Assembly: GCA_050084515.1 (NCBI GenBank)
Contig: CM114275.1
Coordinates: forward strand, 620,001-684,000
DNA from: Blasia pusilla
Taxonomy: Eukaryota; Marchantiophyta; Marchantiopsida; Blasiales
Direction of reading: 5' to 3'
DNA: 64,000 bases
Shown here piece after piece: positions 13,024 to 22,226 of the stretch; within the stretch, counting starts at the first letter, position 1, and the number at the start of each line of letters is the position of its first letter. The notes beneath the pieces are model-generated. The model had not been told where the DNA came from. It did not search any database and worked only from the letters and a program-made list of their open reading frames with translations. The position numbers were made by a program, and so were the translations under genes.

Positions 13024-15503
13024 TTAGTAGCCTAGTACACGAGAGGACAAACTTTGAATGTATGGTGATGCATCCTTTGCCACTTTTCTCGCGAAGAGAA
13101 AGCAAGGGGAATAGGCAACTCCATTATAATCACAAATCCTCCAAGCTGGGGTGGAATTGTGTTCTTCAAATTCTGCCGAAGTATCGAGGTATTGTCCATC
13201 CTTATCAATATTGCGACTTTGCAATTCTCGAAACCATTGGGGTGATATATGTTGGATGTCGAACGTTTGTGGTGAAGATGCATGCTCATGGCTCCAATCC
13301 ACATACATCACTGTTCGATTTGCAATTCCTTGAGGATCGAGAAACCCTAGTTTCCATTGATCCCAAGCAACCGACATTAAAATCACAGAGGAAAAATTTA
13401 TATCATTAAATATTCAAGCCTGGTGAGGAACAAAATAATCAAATCATTAAAAAAATCAAGCCTAGAGAGGAACAAAATAAAATAATTTTCTAGAAAAAAA
13501 TATCATTTAGAATAAGGAAAGGCAAAGAAATGATCTTGTTCTCGACCAAGGGAACCATGACTTCTAGTATGTTACGTAAGTCGGTGCGTCCGTGAATACA
13601 CGATTAAAAAAAATCTCAGCCCTCTTTCTTTACGAGGCTTTCATGTCTTTTAAATTCCCGTCCCAATCTGTTTTTTTCATTAATTTAAAATCCTTTATCC
13701 CTATTTGTAAAAAATAATAAACCCCACCCCTTTATATTCATCCAGAATGAATAAACTTCTCTCTTTTAATCTCCTTCCGAACGTGCAAATATTTTTAATT
13801 TAAATTAAAATTTACTATATATGAAGTATGAATTATTATATAGGATCATTGTCATTTAAATTAAATTACCATAATAGTAAGGATCCGTCCATTACGGGTC
13901 CTCACTCGTCACAGTAAGCACCAAACATATACAAAGTTGGTGACAGGATGCAAACCCTTACCCCTACGTCACCCTACAATATTAGACAGAGTGTGGAGAC
14001 CCTTTTCAGCAGTGGGAGCACATAAGGACTCAAAAACCCTCAAGGACTCAAGGGGGAAATGAATGGAGGACGAATCACTGTGCATTTTCGAGTCTATGTA
14101 GTAAGCCATCCGAAATTTCGAAAGCTCGCTAGAGTTGAGTGCACTGAATGGAATCGGATCGAATCCTCAAGGACTTTTAAAAACCGGAGGGGGGGAATAA
14201 ATGGAGGACGAATCACTGAGCGTTTTCGAGTCTCTGTACTACGCCATCCGAAATTTGGAAAGCTCGCTAGAGTTGAGTGCACCGAATGGAATGGAATGGA
14301 ATCGAATCCTCAAGGACTTTTAAAAACCGGAGGGGGGGAATAAATGGAGGACGAATCACTGTGTGTCTTCGAGTCTCTGTACTACGCCATCCGAAATTTG
14401 GAAAGCTCGCTAGAGTTGAGTGCACCGAATGGAATGGAATCGGATCGCAAACGCACTTGAGAGATTGAGAGAGTTGGGATGGGAGGGAAGGGGAGGCAAA
14501 GAAAGAGTCCGAATGTATACGCACCTAAGAGAGTTTGGATGTATTGCTCGTCGGGGCCGCAAAAATGGTGGCAATGCGAGCGGAACTTGTAGTACAATGT
14601 CCAGTCCGCGAGCACCATGCGCGTGTGGCGGCGTTGCAGCGCCATCCAGAGCTCGCCCTTGCGCAGCAGCCGTTGCGGGAACTCCGGAAGCGTGTCCCAC
14701 GAAAGGTAGCGCCTCACGGGAGCGAACGATTCCACGAAAGAATGTTTCGATTTGGTGAGGTAGTCGTACGTGAACGCGAAAGATCGGATTGGGATGGTGG
14801 CCTCGCACGCGAAAACAAACCACGCGTTGTTGGGGCCGTGGAGCGGATCGAGCACGGCGTGCGCGAGCAGGCGGCGCATGGCATCGACGAGCGAGACGGA
14901 TAGGCGCTCCACAGGCTCGCTAGGGATTTCGCGACGGTGGAAGAGCGAGTCGCTGGGAAATCGGAAGTCCGGTCGTGCGTGAACATAGACGGAGTATCTT
15001 GACTCGTGCGAGTCGAAGAAACGCCGCCATAGAGGCTCGTGCAGGATCGGGCCTCGCGAGATGAAGAGAAATGCAACTCTCGGAGCTTGGGATCCGTGGA
15101 TGTCGTCGTCGTTCTTCCTCTTCTTTTTCTTCTTGTGCGTCGGCTTCTCGTGCAACAGAGCGGCTCGAGCTGCGCAGTCTAGCAGCGTGAACTCCGTGAG
15201 GAACCGCAATGGCGCCTGGCAGTGCGGCGAGAACGGATCCGACTCTTCTTTGCTCTGTTCTCCGCGAAATGAGGCGGATTTGGAATGGTCGACTGCTGAG
15301 TCGATCTCGCTGTTGCTCCTGATGCCGATGCTGCCGAAGTAGAGGCCTCCAACGGAGATGTAAAGGATCACGGGAAGCAATACGACTGTGAATGTGCAGA
15401 CGAGCTCCAGATGTGGTGATCTCGGCGAGAGCTTCGGCTGTGGCTCCGGACTAGGACTCAGCAACATCCTCACGCTGCACGCGATTCTGGTCGACACTTC
15501 CAT
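13024..15503 (-). CDS. GT14-family glycosyltransferase (core-2/I-branching, DUF266/BC10-like)
   Basis: Two exons on the minus strand: 15503-14525 and 13346-13024, joined by a 1178-bp GT-AG intron. The first exon ends in phase 1 and the join gives an open frame of 433 residues. Family members are Golgi type II membrane enzymes that transfer sugars; rice BC10 affects cell-wall strength. Seen here: a short N-terminal tail, a membrane anchor at about residues 33-57, a stem region with a lysine run at about 123-129, then the catalytic domain from PRVAFLFISRG (about 141) through the conserved CGPDEQYIQTLL at the end of exon 1. Exon 2 gives GIANRTVMYVDWS and the typical C-terminal block PCFLFARKV. 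Start chosen: the ATG before the anchor. The donor is G|GTGCGT and the acceptor is CTAG|GG. The exact acceptor substrate and sugar cannot be told from sequence. Confidence 0.88.
14063..14448. repeat. three tandem ~140-bp repeats in the GT14 intron
   Basis: Units begin with ATGGAGGACG at 14063, 14201 and 14344, giving spacings of 138 and 143 bp. They share blocks such as GAAAGCTCGCTAGAGTTGAG. The copies are about 90 percent alike by eye, so the expansion is fairly recent. The array lies inside the single GT14 intron, beginning within about 80 bp of the splice donor, so long frames read across it are artefacts. Confidence 0.9.
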
Positions 15504-15546
15504 CGACTTTCCTTCTCGTGGACTCGCTCTGATCCCTGCGAAGCAA

Positions 15547-15630
15547 TTCGATCATTGCAATAATCAATCGCACTTTCGATCATTGCGATAATCAATCGCA
15601 CTTTCGATCATTGCGATAATCAATCGCACT
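15547..15630. repeat. 28-bp minisatellite, three copies, upstream of GT14 start
   Basis: TTCGATCATTGCRATAATCA recurs at 15547, 15575 and 15603, an exact 28-bp period over 84 bp. It begins 44 bp upstream of the GT14 start codon and therefore probably lies in its 5' untranslated region or core promoter. Each unit also holds a small self-complementary core (CGATCATTGCGATAATCAATCG). Confidence 0.92.
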
Positions 15631-15735
15631 GCTTTCTCCCGTTTCCTCCCACTAAGAATGTCGACTGATATAGACGAGCCGCAGTCTCACATTTGTCTCG
15701 TCGTAACATTCATTGACACAAACGGTTACAGTCTA

Positions 15736-16035
15736 GTAAACATCTGTATATGAGACTATCAGCAGCAGCATGGTGTGCCTTTTACGCTTGTGCCTTCCTA
15801 TTTTCAAACACTTTTTTATTCACATGCCCCTTACTAGTTCAAGAAAAACGAATTCAATTAAATAGAATAGGAAAATAGAGAAAGTAAACATCTGTATATG
15901 AGACTATCGGCAGCAGGATGGTGTTTTACAATTGTGCCTTCCTATTTTCAAACACTTTTTTATTCACATGCACCTTACTAGTTCAAGAAAAATGAATTCA
16001 ATTAAATAGGAAAGGAAAATAGAAAAAGGAACGAA
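15736..16035. repeat. 158-bp tandem duplication
   Basis: GTAAACATCTGTATATGAGA begins copies at 15736 and 15894 (period 158). The second copy follows directly on the first, with scattered substitutions and small indels. No coding content seen. Confidence 0.88.
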
Positions 16036-16410
16036 TCATCAAATATACCTCTCTAATTTTCCTTTAACAAGAAAAACTAGAGGTAGTTTAATTTTGGAGC
16101 AGTGGAAACTCCGATTTAATTGCCATCTCCCTCCCTCCCTTTCCATTCCAATGTCCCTCCCTTTCTATTCCAATGCAATGTGAATTATGCCCGTGTCAAA
16201 TTCCATTGCGATAGTTCCCCCTATGCTAATGAGGTGGTAAGAGTTCCAAATGGGTGCTCTTAAGCAAAACTATTAGTAGCGTGTGGTAATTTTTTCCTAA
16301 CTAGGAAAGGACGATGACCACTTTCCAAGGTTTACGATCTTGAAGCCATGCTCCAATGTGTATGGACTTCCACTGATTTATGTCCATTATTGTAAGTTGA
16401 CTTTGAATGC

Positions 16411-16597
16411 CAAATGAATGACATAATATGCACATAGGTCATCTTCTAAGCGGTTTTCAATTGGATAACTAGCCTTTAATAGCCTACTTCCCATCTCTCA
16501 TCACCAAATGAATGACATAATATGTACATAGGTCATCTTCTAGGCGGTTTTCAATTGGATAACTATCCTTTAATGACCTACTTCCCATCTATGGGTA
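16411..16597. repeat. 94-bp tandem duplication
   Basis: CAAATGAATGACATAATATG starts copies at 16411 and 16505 (period 94). The two copies are nearly identical. They lie just to the left of the 3' end of the LINE relic. Confidence 0.88.
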
Positions 16598-16879
16598 ACT
16601 CGGGTGTACATGTTATCTATTCTTGGAAAAATATATATCCATTTTATTATAAAATAAACTTCAAAAGAGGACAAAGAAAGATAATAACAATTCAAAAGAG
16701 AAGTCAAAAAATGCATAAAAGAATGCAAAAAGAAAATGGCAACAAGCCAACGCAAACACCGGCTCAACAAGCTACACGATTGATAGCCTGAAACAAATCT
16801 GACAAAAACACGAGTGGTTGATCAGACGTGAATGGACGACGAGGCGAACGACCCCCCACCACCTCCGCACGACGTATCA

Positions 16880-18735
16880 ATGCCAAGGCTTATGCACGTT
16901 GTAAGGCAGTTGAGATGCATTGCCGAAAATAAGTAGTAACTACCGAGACAGAAGGACTACGGGAAGGGGCAAGGTGATGATTCTCGAGGGAGTGGTGAGC
17001 ACATGTTTTCAAGAAAGTATCAAAAGACACATATAAATCACCGAATACATCCATTGCAAAAGGAATAAATCCATCAGTCGCATGTCTCACAACATAACTT
17101 AACTCCTTGATTCTTGCTGCAGCTTCGGCCGCCAAACCTTTGGTATGTGCGGCTCGACACACCAAGTCAGAACGTGTTCGATCAGCAACCACCACATCAC
17201 CTATTGTCCGGAATTCTCCTCAAGACACAACAAGATCCACTCTCCGACTACGGGAAGGGACAAGGTGATCATTCTCGAGGGAGTGGTGAGCACATATTTT
17301 CAAGAAAGTATCAACAGACTCATGTAAATCACCGAATACTTCCACTGCAAAAGGATTAAATCCAATAGTCGCATGTCTCACAACATAACTTAACTCCTTG
17401 ATTCTTGCTGCAGCTTCGACCGCCAAACCTTTGGTATGTGCGGCTTGACACACCAAGTCAAAACGTGTTGGATCAACAATCACCACATCACCTAGTGTCC
17501 GGAATCCACCTCAAGGCATAACAAGATCCACTCTCCGACGAGAGGTTGCTTGTGTGGTTGAAGGTAGGACATGGAGTTGTTCTTGCCCAACGGTGTATCC
17601 TGCAGTACGAGCCACTGATGCTACCGCCTCTCTAATAACATCATGTGTTGACGTTTGTTCTCCACCATGTGCACATCGGAGAATATGGATACTTTTGGCA
17701 TCAATGGGATCCCCGCATACACAATTTCGCACACCTAAGAGAGAAGGATGGGGAAGTCCAAGACGAAACCGCAAAGCTATCGAGAATATACTTCAAGGAA
17801 GACAAAATGGAAGAATAACAGGATTTGCACTAAATCACGCCCCCGCTCTGGTACTCGCACATGAACGTAGACGAGCTCGATTAGCGTCGGAGGATGCCTC
17901 GGAGAGAATGCTGGAAAAGTTGATTTGATGCAGATTCTTGGAAATATGCTCTTCAAGTCGATCAAGCCCTTCCGTAATCAGTTGACTGAAAGGGGGTAGA
18001 AGTGCTTGTGTGGCAAGAGGAAGAAGAGCTCGTGCAGATCTCAATTGTTGTTGAAATAACAAGTCCCCCTCCTTTACATGGGCGATATGATACATCAAGA
18101 TAGGTGTATCTCCTTGGAAAACCTTGAAGCCATAATAGGTGCGACCAACGCCCAACTCCTTAGAAAGGCTGCGGAAGCAGATGCGACTGTGGAGGACAGT
18201 CCCACCCCTCCAAAAGAAATAGGCAACATAGCTTGATGTGAAGAAAAGACACTATCCTCTCCCTCAAAGGTATTCGGGCCAAGAAGTTGACCAAAAGTTG
18301 TCAAGATAGAAGCATCAAAAGAAGCCAACCGATGTAAGAACCTTGAAGTGGAAGGACAAGTGCGAAGAAGGTAGGAAGGACGTCGTAGAAAACATTGGGA
18401 GAAAATCCCATAAGCCACTTAGGGATCCCCAAGATGAGGTAATAAATGAAACCATTCCACGTCTTTTAAAAGGGCATCATCCAAGAACTTTGAGACATAG
18501 TCGATGAAGCCAATTGGAACCCCAAAAACTCTAACCACTTCAATGTAGATGGGAAAATCAAGAGTAGGTGGGGTGAATGTTTAGGGAAGGCATGAAGAAG
18601 ACCATACTCCACATTTACTAGGTTGGATTTTAAGATTTAAGAAAGAGAGTTGCTCCACCAAATAGATATATGCAAGAACCTTGTCAGAAGAAGGACCTAT
18701 AATGTGAGTGTCATCAATAATAGAAGGGAAAAAAC
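16880..18735 (-). mobile_element. 5'-truncated LINE relic (RT end plus endonuclease-like C-terminus)
   Basis: Read on the minus strand, fragments in several frames make up the 3' half of a non-LTR retrotransposon. From about 18730 there is a reverse-transcriptase catalytic region (IIDDTHIIGPSSD, where the family usually has an aromatic residue followed by ADD), then the thumb (LNLKIQPSKCGVW). At 18418-18095 comes the LPISFGGVGL...AAFLRSW block common after LINE reverse transcriptases. A Cys/His segment follows at 17774-17511 (CVCGDP...HILRCAHGG). The end is an RRVDLV...DVVIVDP...K...F.PFAVEVFG segment that I read as a PD-(D/E)XK, restriction-like endonuclease domain. Stops and frameshifts show it is dead. 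Nothing of the element is seen beyond 18735, so it is 5'-truncated, as is usual for LINEs. The endonuclease assignment is inference. Confidence 0.75.
16930..17511 (-). repeat. tandem duplication (291 bp) of the LINE C-terminal domain
   Basis: Two copies with an exact 291-bp (97-codon) spacing: CAAGRCAYAACAAGATCCAC at 17221 and 17512, and GGGAAGGG at 16961 and 17252. Each codes for GDVV...AAHTKGLA.EAAARIKELS. Both copies carry the same TGA stop just before GDVV, so that lesion predates the duplication. Confidence 0.9.
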
Positions 18736-18983
18736 AAGATGAAAATGCTTACGCTGATGCCCTTTCATCCAGATTATTCGAAAGGATCGAATAGTCCGGA
18801 TGAATATCAAGAATGGAGCGAATTTCATACAGCCTCACAACCTCCCGGAACTATCATTCCTGGAGGTTGTGAGCATTAAAATGAAGACGAAATTGCAACC
18901 ATAAGAATCGATGGTTAGGATTTGGTAACAATTGACATGGAAAGGATCGAATAATTGGAGGCTCCGGTTTTTTCCCAGCAAGG
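18736..18983. other. spacer between LINE relic and tRNA genes
   Basis: About 250 bp of low-information sequence containing CCTCACAACCTCCCGGAACT and a nearby imperfect inverted copy (GGAGGTTGTGAGC) at about 18830-18873. No gene is seen. Confidence 0.4.
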
Positions 18984-18989
18984 AAAAAA
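18984..18989 (-). terminator. RNA polymerase III terminator (T6) for the tRNA pair
   Basis: A run of six T on the minus strand, 4 nt past the 3' end of tRNA-Val. No comparable T run lies between the two tRNA genes. Confidence 0.75.
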
Positions 18990-18993
18990 TCTG

Positions 18994-19067
18994 TGTCTGA
19001 TCCCGGGTTCGAACCGGGGACCTCTAGTGTGTGAGACTAGCGTGATGACCAACTACACCAACCAGAC
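18994..19067 (-). tRNA. trnV-CAC: tRNA-Val (anticodon CAC)
   Basis: A 74-nt cloverleaf on the minus strand. The acceptor stem is GTCTGGT/ATCAGAC with one G-T pair. The anticodon stem is CTAGT/ACTAG around the loop CTCACAC, giving CAC for valine. The T arm is CCCCGGTTCGAACCCGGG, with an intact B box. The A box lies in TGGTGTAGTTGGTCATCACG. The CCA end is not encoded, as expected of a nuclear gene. All arms pair well, so it looks functional. Confidence 0.95.
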
Positions 19068-19084
19068 TATCTCCACGAGTGGGT

Positions 19085-19166
19085 CGTCGCCTAAGAGATT
19101 CGAACTCTTGCGGGGAATCCCCATGTACTTAGCAGGCACACGCCTTAACCACTCGGCCAAAGCGAC
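19085..19166 (-). tRNA. trnS-GCU: tRNA-Ser (anticodon GCU)
   Basis: An 82-nt class II tRNA with a long variable arm, on the minus strand. The acceptor stem GTCGCTT pairs with AGGCGAC (one T-G pair). The anticodon loop reads CTGCTAA, giving GCU for serine AGC/AGU codons. The variable arm is TGGGGATTCCCCG and the T arm is AGAGTTCGAATCTCT. It lies 17 bp upstream of tRNA-Val on the same strand. A weak TATA-like stretch (CATATACC) lies roughly 25-30 bp upstream. Confidence 0.95.
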
Positions 19167-19317
19167 CCGGATGCTCCCAGGCAGCGGGTATATGTTACAT
19201 ACTTTGTTTCAGGATCGAGTGTGAGCGCATCCCCAACTCAGAGTTTTTGAGACAAACTTCATCGGTGAATGTTAATTGCGCTTCCTGCTGAGAGCAATCG
19301 GAGGGCCGCTCTTGAAC

Positions 19318-19477
19318 TGTTTCGAGAGGGGGGGATCTGCGAAAGAATTTGTGACTGGAGAAGATTTGAAGTGTTTCGAGAGGAGATCTGCGAACGAAAG
19401 AGTTTTGTGACTGGAGAAGATTTGAAGTGTTTCGAGAGGAGATCTGTGAACGAAAGAGTTTTGTAACTGGAGAAGAT
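19318..19477. repeat. 54-56-bp minisatellite, about three copies
   Basis: TGTTTCGAGAGG starts units at 19318, 19372 and 19428. Each unit continues with GATCTGCGAA and TGACTGGAGAAGATTTGAAG. The first unit differs by small indels; the last ends at about 19477. Confidence 0.88.
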
Positions 19478-20472
19478 GCGGTGACCTCACCTCGCCAGCT
19501 GAGTGAATCGATGGATGCTCCCTTGTCTGAGTTCGTGGTCGAGCTTGGCAGCTGCAATCTCCGATTGCGGTAACCTCTGATTGATTTCAGGACGCTCGTG
19601 GACTTCAGGCACCTCACCTGCTCCGGCAGATGGTCCTGTGGCTGAGGATTGCTGCATCTTCCGATCTCCCAAGCTCTGATCTCGGCGTGATCGCCATTGG
19701 AATGCTGGAAATCGTAGCTGCGTCTCTTCAACGCTTGCACTTGTGGGAGCTCGCTATGAAGAGATTGGTAGGTGGACACTTCTGATGCAAGGCGTCAGAT
19801 TCTTGGAGCCCATGGCACCTTCAAATAAGCGAGGGAATCTGCATGAGACGACTGAGTAGAATGAGACGCAAGATCCTCTTCCAAATCATCGTTCAGGAGA
19901 AGTCAATGAAAACCGCATGGTTCACGGAAGATATTCTAGCTCAAAACCTGTAATCTTTTTGTTATTCTGATATTCTGCGCGTTGAGGAGTCAGAGGGGAT
20001 CGGCGTACCTCCGGATGCTCTGATTCGGTAGGTTCTTGCTGCGGTTGAAAGCCCAAACGCGAATTGCTTCGTCGATCTGCGATACAATTGAAGCGACACT
20101 CCTAGAACAGTTGGATCGACTCTCAATATCTTGCATTTGCCAGAGGAATTCTGGACAGGAAACCTCGCAAGTTAGCGGAGCATGAGGGGCCAGCATCTCA
20201 GGGTAATGACGCCTCCGAATTGTGCGTCTCAGACCAAGATGCAACGCATTTCCATCTCACGCACATGAAAGGTTTTAAGGTTACTAGGGATTAGGACCGC
20301 TCATGGTGCAGCAGACTGAAACAACGGCGTTGACGATGTCGAAGTTCCACATCCCTAGCCATTCCTGGACAGTTCTTGAGCGCCATGTGAGCACCTATCT
20401 ACTCGTCCACTCGTGTCAAGCGAAGGCGCAGCGGAGAAAGAAAGGCGTCGTCGTCATGGCACTCAGCTTTGT

Positions 20473-20517
20473 CGTTCCATGCAGTCCTGCAAAATGAACT
20501 GCATGGAACGTTGCAGG
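20473..20517. repeat. two interlocking inverted repeats
   Basis: CGTTCCATGCAGT (20473-20485) is repeated as an exact reverse complement at 20498-20510. The loop begins with CCTGCAA (20486-20492), whose reverse complement TTGCAGG lies just outside the hairpin at 20511-20517. The pairs cross each other, as in an H-type pseudoknot. Confidence 0.85.
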
Positions 20518-21806
20518 ATTGCAGGTTGCGCACTTCACCCTCGTTGTCTTCGGTCCTTCTTTCGCTTATGTGGTGGCGGAGAAACTGCGTGACCGGTATG
20601 GGGTGAGATTATTCCAGGCAATGATTACATCGTCAAGTTTAACGCACACATCTTGGCAAGAGTCTCTTCTAGATACCTTCCGAAAGATTGCGAGCGCGAG
20701 GTCCGCAAGCGAGCTGGAGTCTGAAAGCACCTGCTCGAATTTCGCAGAGATTCGAGGGTTGTCATGAGCTCTGTTAATCTTTAAAGCTGAGTGCCATGAC
20801 GACGACGCTGCGATTCGGTGTCGACCCTTCACTGGAAGCGGTCTCCGATTCGCCCCCGGTTGCTTTGAAATGTGCTATGGACGGAAGCCCACGTGTCGGA
20901 TAATTTCATGGACTTGAGGAGCCCATGATTATCAAAGCGTTCATCCGCTCAAACGCTGCAGTTCGTTAAGCTCCATTTTCTGGCATGTGCGTGAGGTAGT
21001 GGAGCTGTGTAGCTTTCTCCTCACACGATCAACCACTCACTCAACCATTAGACGGAAGTCCGCGTGCCTCAGAAATCCGAAGATGTTGTGAGCCGAATTT
21101 TGGAAACGAAACACTACGCCGGATCCTCTGCTCCTCTCGCACTCATCGTCAAGTGATCAGTGCAAGTTCTTTCTCTTTCTCTACGTTTCTCCGCAATTGG
21201 AGTTCACTTCACGTTCAGACGCGAACATCGATTCTCGGGCCGATGCGATGGCACAAGTTGGAGCTTCGACGTATCCCAAGCTATCAACCTAATTTCAAAA
21301 TTAAATTCGTGCTCGATCCCACGAGACGGCACTCATCATCGTCATGAGGTCACAGTATTCACTTGCAAGTATCCCGTAGCCAAGATATCGCTCCTGCAAT
21401 CATTCCTTCCCTTTCTGTGCGCGCAAGTTTCTTTCTGGAAGCATCGGCGAGAAAAATCCTGCCACCGCTGTGCGCCTCAAACTGCTGTGGTAGTACTAGG
21501 GAGGTTTCTTGGGCTCGATCAATGGACGACGCAAGAGCGGCGGGGACCGTTCGCCGACACGCCATGCGATGCGAGCGCGTCATCTGCCGACGCTCCATTC
21601 TCCACTGTTTCTTGGAATTCGTCGCCACCTGATCTCAATCAATCACTCAAACAAACAAACACTGCAGCGATCCCTGAGAGAAGAAGAGCGCCACCCTCAT
21701 TACTATCATTCTCCTCGCACCTTCCGACAAAGAAACACAGTCACGTCCTTAGATCTCCGTTATTTTGCGGCGTCTCAGCGGAAGAAAAAAGAAAATCAGG
21801 CGTATT

Positions 21807-22226
21807 GAGAAGATATTTCACATATACGGCATCATAATTTTTTCATTGATTTTATATTGACTAAAATTCTTCAAATAAATTTTTATTGTAGGCGTATTTT
21901 AATAGATAATATAACTGAAAATAGAATAGAGAATAATTAATACATACGTGCATAGTTAGAAGATGGAAAAAAACACTAAAATAATAATGGTGTGTGAGTC
22001 TGTCCATAAATAAATGTAGGACCTTACTTATTTTAGTGTTTTTTTCCATCTTCTAACTATGCACGTATGTATTAATTATTTTTTTTCCATCTTCAGTTAT
22101 ATCATTAGTAAGATACGTCCAAAATTAAAAATTGTTTGAAGAATTTTAGTTGAAGAAAAAATTGATGATGCCGTATACAAACTCAAATTTTCTTCTTGTT
22201 ATTCGTAATATGTGAAATATCCTCTC
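21807..22226. mobile_element. 420-bp foldback (MITE-like) element
   Basis: A long inverted repeat. The outer ends are GAGAAGATATTTCACATA (21807-21824) and its near-complement TATGTGAAATATCCTCTC (22209-22226). The inner arms, 21932-21984 and 22028-22080, are 53 bp and match perfectly. The loop is 43 nt (21985-22027). Between the outer and inner parts, further blocks match in inverted order (ACGGCATCAT, ACTAAAATTCTTCAAA), with about 30 bp missing from the left arm. It encodes no protein. The size and structure fit a miniature inverted-repeat or foldback transposon. I could not see a certain target-site duplication. Confidence 0.8.

Larger units (their letters stand above)
19167..21806. other. 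GC-richer region with unresolved coding-like stretches
   Basis: This block has more GC than the flanking spacers and several frames free of stops. On the minus strand, 19990-20244 and 20566-20832 contain segments such as SIVSQIDEAIRVWAFNRSK and LADLALAIFRKVSRRD, which look like amphipathic helices and are bounded by plausible splice sites. I do not recognise the family and could not join them into a gene. A plus-strand frame at 21160-21837 (225 codons) is Ser/Arg/His-rich and looks like chance. It may be a decayed gene, a long non-coding transcript, or exons of an unfamiliar protein. Confidence 0.3.

Noticed and set aside
14382-14524. Extension of the GT14 frame past CGPDEQYIQTLLG to a stop at 14382
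   Set aside because: The added residues come from intron and tandem-repeat sequence. A GTGCGT donor at 14524 joins in phase to an exon that restores the family C-terminus.
21160-21837. A 225-codon frame on the plus strand
   Set aside because: The composition is Ser/Arg/His-rich with no family resemblance, overlapping frames are open on the other strand, and its end runs into the foldback element.
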